Source: JAIVGZ01 sp964552205
GTDB lineage: Bacteria > Pseudomonadota > Gammaproteobacteria > Natronospirales > JAIVGZ01
Assembly: GCA_964552205.1 (NCBI GenBank)
Contig: CAZKFT010000036.1
Coordinates: 1-18,889, forward strand
Reading direction: 5' to 3'
DNA length: 18,889 bases
The position numbers and the translations under genes were made by a program. Positions 12,397 to 18,889 of the stretch are shown here, piece after piece; positions within the stretch are counted from its first letter, which is position 1; every line of letters starts with the position of its first letter. The notes under the pieces were generated by a model, which worked only from the letters and a program-made list of their open reading frames with translations, was not told where the DNA came from and made no database searches.

Positions 12397-14356
12397 GCGC
12401 GCGCACCGCGTCAGCCATGGCGTCCAAGTCATGCTGCGTGGGTGTCACGCCATACCGCATTCTCACGTACGCTTCGATGAAGCGTTGCACCGTCTCTTCC
12501 AGTTCGGGGTGCGTGCTGGCCACCCTTGCCGCATAGTCCGTGGGGCCTTCGAATGGACGCCGTGGGGTGACGCCACGCTTCTCCAGGCGTTGCTGCAATT
12601 TGCGGTAAAGCCGCACGGCGGGCTCGCGAGAATGCTGCGGTCGCACCTGCCAGAACAACCACAAGGCCAGTGCAGTCATCACAACGACGAGTAGCGCCAT
12701 CATCACTGCCACAAGCGTGGTGTAGTCCGCGTCCTCAATCCCGAGACTTTCAAGCAGCGCCTGCTGGCTTTCCATGTCGTAGCCCAGAACAAAGAGATTC
12801 CAGCGGTTATTCACATCGTCCCAACGCAGGCGCAGCTGGTTGAGAAGGCGGAAATTGCGCAGTGGTCGAGCTGGGCGGCCCTCGAGCCCGTCGATCGAGT
12901 TCATGCCGCTCTCGATCCGGTCAGGTGCCACTGCCCCTGTCGGATCCACCCGGACCCATCCCTCATTGTCGATGTACACCTCGACCCAGGCGTGGGCGTC
13001 GGACTGCCGCACGATGAGGTAATTGCCGACCGGATTCAGCTCGCCGCCGTGGTAACCAAGTACTACCCGCGCCGGGATGCCCGCAGCCCGCATGACAAAG
13101 GCAAAGGAGCCCGCGTAGTGCTCGCAGAAGCCGCGACGGGTCTCGAACAGGAACTCGTCCACCGAATTCTGACCCAACAAGGGAGGTGAGAGCGTGTAGA
13201 AATACGGTTCCGTGCGCAGCTTCTGCAGCATCGCCACGACCGCCTCGCGCGGGTCGTCATGCGCTTCTCTCAGCGACGCCGCGAGCTCGCGTGCCTGCGG
13301 GTTGCCGCGAACAGGTAGCTGCAAAGCACGACGAATTTCCCATTCCGACGTTTCGACGCCCGTTCGATAAACGAGGTGCGAGGCCATCGGGTACTGGATG
13401 CGCTCCCGTATCGGGGAATCACTCATCAGCTGGAAAGTACGGGTGATGATGGCGTCGTCAGGCAACACGCTGGGCAGGTCGAGAGCGAACAACCACCGCT
13501 GCCTGTGTGGCTCGAGTACCACCTCGTAGTGGACGGCGGCATCCATCGCGGTGTAGCTGAAACTCTCCACCGCAACCTCGTCGCCTTGTCGCCAAGCACG
13601 TCCATCGAAGTTGCGAAGCACCGGGCCGCGCCAGTACAGGTTGCGGTAGTCGGGCGCTGGGCCATCAAACGACACGCGAAAGGCGACCGCTTCAGAGAGC
13701 GACAGCTGGGCGATGCTTCCTGGCTCCATGGTGTCGCTCAAGCCGGACACTGACTGTTGCCCAGCCGGTACGCCCCACAGCGGTCCGGGGACTCTTGGGA
13801 ACAGCAGGAACAGGATGGCGGCAATCGGCAAGGCCTGCAGCAACAACACTGCGGCCTGGCGGAAACGGACCCGGGTCGGAATGCCAGTGGTCGGGTGGGT
13901 GAGGTGCAAAAGCGTCGCAGTGATGCACCATGTCACCAGCACCATGTATGCACCTGTGGGAAGCGTCTGCGAGTAGAGGAAGTTTCCCACCACCAATACA
14001 TAGCCAACGAAAACCAGTACCAAGCCATCGCGCTTGCGCACGGCCTCGGTGAGCTTCAGCGACATCATCACCACCAACATCGCGATGCCTGCTTCCTGTC
14101 CGCCCCAGGCACGGAACTGGACGCCTACCGCTGCCATTCCGGCAATGGCAAGAATCGCGCGGGCCCACGCCGGCACCATGCCCCAGCGCATGCGCGCCGC
14201 CCCAAGCCGCCACATGGCCATCGCCACGAACAACAGACTGATCCACACTGGAATGCGCATCATGTGTGGCAACAGGACCAGAGTCAGGCAAATGAGCAGC
14301 CAAACCAGGCGGTCGAAGGACAAGCGGGTTTCGCCGAGATGCGCGACGGTGTTCAT
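12389..14356 (-). CDS. TgpA-like membrane transglutaminase (DUF3488)
   Basis: This 655-residue inner-membrane protein has about six N-terminal membrane segments (DUF3488, roughly residues 15-190), a periplasmic transglutaminase domain and a further membrane segment at about 550-575 followed by a cytoplasmic DUF4129-like tail. The papain-like triad is visible: Cys411 (RRGFCEHYAGSFAFVMRAAG), His455 (SDAHAW) and Asp471 (VRVDPT). The family includes Pseudomonas aeruginosa TgpA, which is essential there, but its substrate is unknown to me. The ATG at 14356 overlaps the DUF58 stop as ATGA; an upstream ATG at 14392 inside DUF58 is less likely. It is the last gene of the arsR-led unit and overlaps prfC tail to tail. 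Confidence 0.92.
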   Translation of the reverse strand: MNTVAHLGETRLSFDRLVWLLICLTLVLLPHMMRIPVWISLLFVAMAMWRLGAARMRWGMVPAWARAILAIAGMAAVGVQFRAWGGQEAGIAMLVVMMSLKLTEAVRKRDGLVLVFVGYVLVVGNFLYSQTLPTGAYMVLVTWCITATLLHLTHPTTGIPTRVRFRQAAVLLLQALPIAAILFLLFPRVPGPLWGVPAGQQSVSGLSDTMEPGSIAQLSLSEAVAFRVSFDGPAPDYRNLYWRGPVLRNFDGRAWRQGDEVAVESFSYTAMDAAVHYEVVLEPHRQRWLFALDLPSVLPDDAIITRTFQLMSDSPIRERIQYPMASHLVYRTGVETSEWEIRRALQLPVRGNPQARELAASLREAHDDPREAVVAMLQKLRTEPYFYTLSPPLLGQNSVDEFLFETRRGFCEHYAGSFAFVMRAAGIPARVVLGYHGGELNPVGNYLIVRQSDAHAWVEVYIDNEGWVRVDPTGAVAPDRIESGMNSIDGLEGRPARPLRNFRLLNQLRLRWDDVNNRWNLFVLGYDMESQQALLESLGIEDADYTTLVAVMMALLVVVMTALALWLFWQVRPQHSREPAVRLYRKLQQRLEKRGVTPRRPFEGPTDYAARVASTHPELEETVQRFIEAYVRMRYGVTPTQHDLDAMADAVRALR

Positions 14357-15318
14357 GGCGCGTTTCCGAACATCGCCAATGCTGTGAGGCATTTGGCGCG
14401 ATGTGCGTCACCTTGGCCAGGCGCAATCTCAGTTCCCGGCAAGCGCAAGCCGTAGCGCAGCGCATCGCGTTCCGCATCCAGTACCCAACGGCACATCACC
14501 GACAGGCGCTGTTCCTCATCCAGTCCGTCCAGTGCATCGAACTCAAACCACTGGCTAGCCTGCAGCGCCCCGGAAAACTCCTTGACCATGAGCGGCTGCC
14601 CGCGTGCGTAGGCCTTCCAGGCGATGTGACGAGGGGACTCGCCTCCGCGGTAATCTTTCAGTCCGGCGAAATCGTCCTGGCCGCGTGCCTCGAGTGCGCC
14701 GCGTCCATCACCCGCGCCTAGCGGTGGCGAAGGCGCGTCCTTGGCAGGTGCCGGGTACACGACCACGCGCAAGTCCATGTGCAGTGCGACCCATGCGTGG
14801 AACAGTCCGAAGGGGAACCGCGTGTAGAGGCGCGTTCTTGGTACCTGTAATAGTCCACGTCGCGGCGCGCTCACCAGAATCGGTAGCGTTGTCGCACCGG
14901 TGGCGGGAACATCCGCAAACCAGCTTGGTGTTTCACCATCATCAGTGCCTACGGCCCAGCGCGTTTGCGCGGAGGGATTCACGATGCGCAACGAGAACTC
15001 CGCTTGCTGGCCCGCAAAAGGCGGCTCGATGCGTCCGCGTTCCACGACCAGACCGAGCAGATTGCGATGGGCGTGGTGCATGGCCAGCAGGAACAGTGCA
15101 CCGAGCAGAAAGGTCAGCATGAAGGTCATGCTGTTGGAATAGTTCAGTGCTCCCATCAGCATGCCGAAGACGAGCACCGCATACAGGAGGCCGAACGGGG
15201 ACGGTACGATGTAGATTCGGCCCCGTTGCACCTCGACGCGTTCCCCGTCACGGCCCTGGCGGGCAAGCACCCAAGCCTGCGTGCGCGCTTTCCAGCGCTG
15301 GCGCAGCGCGTCGAACAT
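14353..15318 (-). CDS. DUF58 domain-containing membrane protein
   Basis: This 321-residue protein has two adjacent membrane segments at about 44-60 and 64-82, then a soluble region. The DUF58 signature lies at 214-248: QDDFAGLKDYRGGESPRHIAWKAYARG, shown here by its key residues D216-F, Y223-R-G-G, R230-H-I-A-W and the following AR. DUF58 proteins are partners of MoxR ATPases; some carry a VWA-like fold. The gene starts 5 bp after the moxR stop and its end overlaps the transglutaminase start by 4 bp. Together they form the common moxR-DUF58-tgpA module of gammaproteobacteria. Biochemical role unknown. Confidence 0.92.
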   Translation of the reverse strand: MFDALRQRWKARTQAWVLARQGRDGERVEVQRGRIYIVPSPFGLLYAVLVFGMLMGALNYSNSMTFMLTFLLGALFLLAMHHAHRNLLGLVVERGRIEPPFAGQQAEFSLRIVNPSAQTRWAVGTDDGETPSWFADVPATGATTLPILVSAPRRGLLQVPRTRLYTRFPFGLFHAWVALHMDLRVVVYPAPAKDAPSPPLGAGDGRGALEARGQDDFAGLKDYRGGESPRHIAWKAYARGQPLMVKEFSGALQASQWFEFDALDGLDEEQRLSVMCRWVLDAERDALRYGLRLPGTEIAPGQGDAHRAKCLTALAMFGNAP

Positions 15319-15323
15319 AGGCG

Positions 15324-16238
15324 TCAGGGCACCGGGACGGCGGTGATCAACTGTTCCGCGAGCCGTTCGCCATCTGCATCCGCGAGTTCACCGGCGCCTC
15401 GCAGTCGGTGACTGAAGACTCCGGGTGACACCGCCTGGACGTCTTCCGGTAGCACTGCGTCGCGGCCTGCCATCAAGGCCCAGGCCTGCGCAGCGTGTAC
15501 CAGTGCCAGTCCGGCGCGCGGCGAAAGCCCCGAATCGAATTCCGCCGACTCACGGCTTTGTTTCAGGAGCCCTTGTACGTAATCCAGCAAGGCATCCGCA
15601 ACATGCACCTCACGTACGCGTGCCTGCAGATCGAGCAACTGCGGCGGTGTCATCGCCGGTTTCAGTGAGGCCACCATGGTGCGGCGGTCTTCTCCCTTGA
15701 GCAGCGAACGCTCCGCTGCTTCGCCGGGGAAGCCTAGGGTTATGCGCATCAAGAACCGGTCCAACTGCGATTCAGGTAAGGGGAATGTACCCACTTGGCG
15801 CAACGGATTCTGGGTCGCAATGACGAAGAACGGTTCGGGCAGGGGCCTCGTTTCACCCTCAGCCGTCACTTGGGTTTCTTCCATGGCCTCCAGGAGTGCG
15901 GACTGTGTCTTCGGCGTGGCCCTGTTCACCTCATCGGCCAGCACCAACTGCGCAAAGATCGGTCCAGGGTGGAATCGAAACACACCACCGTCGCGGTCAA
16001 ATACCGATACACCGATGATGTCCGCGGGAAGCATATCGGAGGTGAACTGGATGCGCTGATATTGCAGGCCCAGTGTTCTTGCGAGGGTGTGCGCCATGGT
16101 GGTCTTGCCGACTCCCGGCACGTCCTCGATGAGGAGATGGCCTTTGGCCAGCAGGCAGGCCAACGCGAGGCGGACCTCATGCTGCTTGCCGACAATGACG
16201 CGATTGATCTGCTCGAGACAGCGGTCTATGTCATTCAT
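15324..16238 (-). CDS. MoxR-family AAA+ ATPase
   Basis: This 304-residue cytoplasmic ATPase of the MoxR/RavA clade probably acts as a chaperone for partner proteins such as DUF58. Walker A is VPGVGKTT (40-47), Walker B LVLADEVNRA (98-107), sensor 1 ATQNP (141-145) and the arginine finger region LPESQLDRFLMR (154-165). The C-terminal lid domain follows. The ATG at 16238 gives MNDIDRCLEQINRVIVGK, a typical MoxR start, and overlaps the stop of the M28 gene in the string ATGAATGA (8-bp overlap). An upstream ATG at 16259 would add 7 residues and seems less likely. Confidence 0.94.
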   Translation of the reverse strand: MNDIDRCLEQINRVIVGKQHEVRLALACLLAKGHLLIEDVPGVGKTTMAHTLARTLGLQYQRIQFTSDMLPADIIGVSVFDRDGGVFRFHPGPIFAQLVLADEVNRATPKTQSALLEAMEETQVTAEGETRPLPEPFFVIATQNPLRQVGTFPLPESQLDRFLMRITLGFPGEAAERSLLKGEDRRTMVASLKPAMTPPQLLDLQARVREVHVADALLDYVQGLLKQSRESAEFDSGLSPRAGLALVHAAQAWALMAGRDAVLPEDVQAVSPGVFSHRLRGAGELADADGERLAEQLITAVPVP

Positions 16239-17160
16239 GCGTCGGTGATGATAACTCATCCAGCAGGCCCATCAGGGCGTTGTAGGACAGCGTCATGGCG
16301 GAAGGCTCGATACGGGCGTAGGTGTCGCCCTGAGTGTGAATGGTGAGAAACACCCCCGGCATGAACCCTTCGGCGATACCGGAATGCTCGCGCTGGTTCA
16401 TCATCAGCCACAGCTGGTGAACCTCCGTCACCGGCAGCACAGAGAGTGAGATATTCGGAATGCCTACGCGTTGGAAAGCGAGATTGTCGCTGGGCGGGTA
16501 CACAGGGAAATCCACACAGCGCAACAGTTGCTTGCCGCATCCCCGATGCAGGGCCTCATAAAGATGTCCGTGGCCGTGTGCCGTATGCCCGTAGAACACC
16601 GTATCGCCATAGCCATTCACATCGAGGTTGATCATGGCCACTGTTTGTTCCGGGTCCAGGTTGTCCGCGAAATAGCGTGCACCAACGAGGCCTACTTCCT
16701 CCAGGTCGAAGAGGACAAAGCGCACTCGGTGTTCGAGTGCCATGTCTCGCACGGCCTCCATCGCGTGCAGCAAGACGATGATGCTGGCACCGTTGTCCAC
16801 CATGCCTTCACCGACGCCCACGCGGTCGTAGTGTCCACCGATGATGAGGTCGCGGTCACCAGCTCCGATGTCCACGATGATGTTGTGGCCGGTTTCACGG
16901 GTATCGCCACCGCGTCCTATGTTCGGAAATGCTTCCAGACTGGCTTCAAACCCTGCCTCTTCAAGCAGGGCGAGAATGGCATCCCGTCGCTGGTCATTGT
17001 CGGACTGATTGAGTCGGCGCAGTTGTTCCATAGCGCCTGCAAGTTCGGTCACCGACGCATACGGCGCCCGATCGCTCGCAGTGGGTGCATCCTGCGAACG
17101 CGGTTGGCAGGCGGTCATGGACAGGACGACGAACAGCACCAGCAGGAAAGATCGATTCAT
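16231..17160 (-). CDS. M28-family metallopeptidase lipoprotein
   Basis: This 309-residue protein is an exported zinc aminopeptidase-like enzyme. The signal peptide ends in the lipobox LSMTAC, giving a lipidated Cys18, and Gln19 at +2 predicts outer-membrane sorting. The M28 di-zinc ligands are visible: His110 (GGHYD), Asp122 (VDNGAS, bridging), Glu155 with catalytic Glu154 (DLEEVG), Asp180 (NLDVNG) and His275 (TIHTQGDT). Substrate cannot be deduced; family members trim peptides from the N-terminus or act on gamma-glutamyl and other substrates. Its ATG follows the arsR stop with no gap (TGAATG), and its end overlaps moxR by 8 bp, so it is translated from the same message as the MoxR module. 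Confidence 0.92.
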   Translation of the reverse strand: MNRSFLLVLFVVLSMTACQPRSQDAPTASDRAPYASVTELAGAMEQLRRLNQSDNDQRRDAILALLEEAGFEASLEAFPNIGRGGDTRETGHNIIVDIGAGDRDLIIGGHYDRVGVGEGMVDNGASIIVLLHAMEAVRDMALEHRVRFVLFDLEEVGLVGARYFADNLDPEQTVAMINLDVNGYGDTVFYGHTAHGHGHLYEALHRGCGKQLLRCVDFPVYPPSDNLAFQRVGIPNISLSVLPVTEVHQLWLMMNQREHSGIAEGFMPGVFLTIHTQGDTYARIEPSAMTLSYNALMGLLDELSSPTHE

Positions 17161-17421
17161 TCAGCGCTCCAACCAGGTGAGATAGTCCCGCAAGTGTGCC
17201 AGACCGACGGGGTTGAGGTGATAGAGGCGCCGGGTACCCATGGGTTCCTCGGCCACCAGCGCCGCGGCTTTCAGGACCTTGAGATGTTGGGAAACGGCGG
17301 GTCGGCTGACGGGTAGGCCAGCCGCCAGTGCCGCCACCGACAGCGGTCCACCGCGGAGTCGTTCCAGAATCCGGCGGCGCGTCCCGTCAGCAATAGCCTC
17401 ACATTGCAAGTGGTAAGTCAT
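17161..17421 (-). CDS. ArsR-family winged-helix transcriptional regulator
   Basis: This 86-residue protein is a minimal winged-helix DNA-binding regulator. The helix-turn-helix is at about 26-50 (PLSVAALAAGLPVSRPAVSQHLKVL) as shown by AALAAG, the SRPAVSQHL recognition helix and the wing GTRRLYHLN (62-70). The start helix reads CEAIADGTRRRILERL, the usual ArsR beginning. The ELCVCDL metal-binding motif is absent and there is only one Cys (Cys7), so it is not a canonical metal sensor. I chose the ATG at 17421 because a much longer in-frame extension reads antisense through the amidohydrolase gene. It heads the five-gene unit and is divergent from that amidohydrolase, so both are candidate targets. 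A good promoter lies directly upstream. Confidence 0.9.
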   Translation of the reverse strand: MTYHLQCEAIADGTRRRILERLRGGPLSVAALAAGLPVSRPAVSQHLKVLKAAALVAEEPMGTRRLYHLNPVGLAHLRDYLTWLER

Positions 17422-17432
17422 AGCTAACGGTA

Positions 17433-17460
17433 AGTATAAACGAACATTAAGGACTTGCAA
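17433..17460 (-). promoter_or_regulatory. Promoter of the arsR-M28-moxR-DUF58-tgpA unit
   Basis: On the minus strand TTGCAA (17455-17460) and TATACT (17433-17438) are separated by 16 bp. They match the sigma-70 -35 and -10 consensus at 4 and 5 of 6 positions. The -10 ends 11 nt before the arsR ATG, so the leader would be only a few bases. The surrounding 17425-17450 segment is AT-rich against a GC-rich background and would be a natural place for an ArsR-type operator. Confidence 0.5.
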
Positions 17461-17481
17461 GGCATGACCCGGGGTGGATAA

Positions 17482-18889
17482 ATGAAGTCCATGAGCCAAC
17501 ACGACGACAACCAACGCCTGCCCATCAAGCTGGATACCACTTCCAACGGCGAGTTCGAGCCCATTCCCCTGGAACCCGTCCATGAACAGGCCAATGCCCT
17601 TGCCCAGTCCCGGGCGACGGACGCGGCGCGCAAGCTGGGTCTGTCCAGACGACAGTTCCTGATCAGCACCTGCGGTGCCGCCTCGACGCTGTTGGCGATG
17701 AATGCCGCCTACGCCGCGGTTGGCCGCACCGGCGGCTACTACGCCCTCTCTGCGAATGCAGGTCTCGACCGCGATGCCGCGCTGGATGCCCTCGGCAAGA
17801 AAGAATTCATTTTTGATGTCCAAGGACATTTCGTGAACCCGGATGGCGCATGGCTCACGCGACTGCCACCAACTGCCAGACCCCTCAGCGGATTCGAACA
17901 CGCCGGGTGCGCCGCCGGTCAGGGCCCAGGCAACCGCGACTATCTGGCCTGTTTTTCCGGTGAGTCCTTCGTCAAGGATGTATTCATGGACTCGGACACC
18001 GACATGATGGTGTTGTCCTTCGTTCCCTCCACCCGCGAGGGAGAGCCCCTCACCATCGAGGAAGCCGCCGCGACGCGCGATATCGTTGAACGCATGGAAG
18101 GCACGCAGCGATTGATGTTGCACGGGCGCGTGAACCCGAATCAGGCGGGTGATCTCGAGGACATGGAGCGTCTGGTCGAGCAGTTCGAAATCGCAGCATG
18201 GAAGACCTACACGCAGTGGGGGCCGGATGGTGCGGGGTTCTGGATGACCGACGATGTCGGCATCGCCTTCATCGAGAAAGCGCGGTCCCTGGGTGTGAAG
18301 AACATCGCCATCCACAAGGGTATCCCCTTCGGGCAGCGTTCCTACGAACACTCCCTGTGCGATGACATCGGTCGGGTAGCGAAGAGGTTCCCGGATGTGA
18401 ACTTCCTCATCTACCACGCCGGGTATGTGCCCAACAAACCGGAGCTAGCGTTCGACCCCGCCCACAACGACGGCATCAATTCGCTGGTGAAGACCTTCGT
18501 CGAGAACGATTTGGTCCGAAACCACAGCAATGTCTACGCTGAACTGGGCTCGACTTGGCGCTTCCTCATGCGCGACCCGGATAGCGCCGCGCACGCGCTC
18601 GGCAAGCTCATCAAGCACCTCGGCGAGAACCAGATCCTCTGGGGCACGGACTCCATCTGGTACGGATCACCGCAGGACCAGATCCAGGCCTTCCGCAGCT
18701 TCCAGATTTCTGACGAATTTCAGGAACGGTTCGGTTACGACGCCATCACGCCGGCAGTGCGGGCACGCATCTTCGGACTCAACGCGCTCAAGCCGTACGG
18801 CATCAGCATCGAGGAGATGCAGCAGCGCGCGAACCGCGACCGCGTGGCCATGGACCGCGAGGCCTATTCAGAACACCCGGACCCCCATT
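17482..18889 (+). CDS. Tat-exported amidohydrolase (COG2159-like), 3' end cut
   Basis: The frame is open from the ATG at 17482 to the window end (469 residues seen, no stop). A twin-arginine signal LSRRQFLISTC begins at residue 54, followed by a hydrophobic stretch ending near AYA (76-78), so the protein should be exported folded through Tat. The mature part resembles metal-dependent amidohydrolases of the ACMSD/COG2159 type: DVQGHF at 112-117 in place of the usual DxHxH, AWKTY (239-243), IAIHKG (275-280), LIYHAG (309-314) and LWGTDSIW (386-393). The 53 residues before the twin Arg are unusually many. A second ATG at 17491 is possible; GGGGTGG before 17482 is a weak ribosome site. Substrate unknown. 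It is divergent from arsR across a 60-bp gap. Confidence 0.85.
   Translation, partial: MKSMSQHDDNQRLPIKLDTTSNGEFEPIPLEPVHEQANALAQSRATDAARKLGLSRRQFLISTCGAASTLLAMNAAYAAVGRTGGYYALSANAGLDRDAALDALGKKEFIFDVQGHFVNPDGAWLTRLPPTARPLSGFEHAGCAAGQGPGNRDYLACFSGESFVKDVFMDSDTDMMVLSFVPSTREGEPLTIEEAAATRDIVERMEGTQRLMLHGRVNPNQAGDLEDMERLVEQFEIAAWKTYTQWGPDGAGFWMTDDVGIAFIEKARSLGVKNIAIHKGIPFGQRSYEHSLCDDIGRVAKRFPDVNFLIYHAGYVPNKPELAFDPAHNDGINSLVKTFVENDLVRNHSNVYAELGSTWRFLMRDPDSAAHALGKLIKHLGENQILWGTDSIWYGSPQDQIQAFRSFQISDEFQERFGYDAITPAVRARIFGLNALKPYGISIEEMQQRANRDRVAMDREAYSEHPDPH

Noticed and set aside
16471..17316. Long plus-strand reading frame (281 codons) across the M28 and arsR genes
   Set aside because: It lies opposite genes with complete catalytic and helix-turn-helix motifs and shows no recognisable domain.
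17422..18417. A 418-residue minus-strand reading frame whose 3' end is the ArsR regulator
   Set aside because: Only the last 86 residues match a protein family. The rest is antisense to the amidohydrolase, which has clear Tat and metal motifs over the whole length.

Overview
The window is chromosomal DNA from a GC-rich gammaproteobacterium. The neighbourhood DUF2066-hda-arsC/yfgD and the ilvC-psd-pssA order both point to Proteobacteria, and the Hda adaptor and RF3 fit a gamma. I cannot name the genus from sequence alone. It is gene-dense: 21 protein genes (two cut by the window edges), no tRNA, rRNA or CRISPR, and no recognisable transposase or phage gene.

Layout. (1) 1-1242, + strand: end of a DUF2066 gene, then hda. 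(2) 1205-2462, - strand: arsC, wrbA and a DUF2069 membrane protein joined by 4-bp start/stop overlaps. (3) 2525-4302, + strand: a LysM lipoprotein and a secreted CapA-like protein. (4) 4289-7160, - strand: proS, then about 350 bp of tandem palindromic repeats, then a lytic transglycosylase (slt-like) and acyP. (5) 7222-12396, + strand: ilvC, a psd homologue, pssA, a family 4 uracil-DNA glycosylase, rimI and prfC. (6) 12389-17421, - strand: a five-gene unit arsR, M28 peptidase lipoprotein, moxR, DUF58, tgpA-like transglutaminase, with junctions of 0, -8, +5 and -4 bp. (7) 17482 to the end, + strand: a Tat-exported amidohydrolase, divergent from arsR and cut by the window end.

How the genes work together. 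Hda couples the sliding clamp to DnaA inactivation. PssA makes phosphatidylserine, but the Psd homologue beside it has lost the serine that forms the pyruvoyl cofactor and the His of its VHxNR motif, so it is unlikely to be a decarboxylase; a true Psd would have to be elsewhere. ilvC is complete in metal ligands but divergent elsewhere and is not next to ilvB/ilvN here. MoxR, DUF58 and the transglutaminase form the known chaperone/membrane module, here under a small ArsR-type regulator and with a secreted metallopeptidase.

Most interesting points: the Psd-like pseudoenzyme; the repeat array whose first copy encodes the N-terminus of the transglycosylase; the compact ArsR-led operon facing a Tat amidohydrolase; and -10-like boxes only 6-11 nt upstream of six start codons, which suggests leaderless or near-leaderless transcripts.
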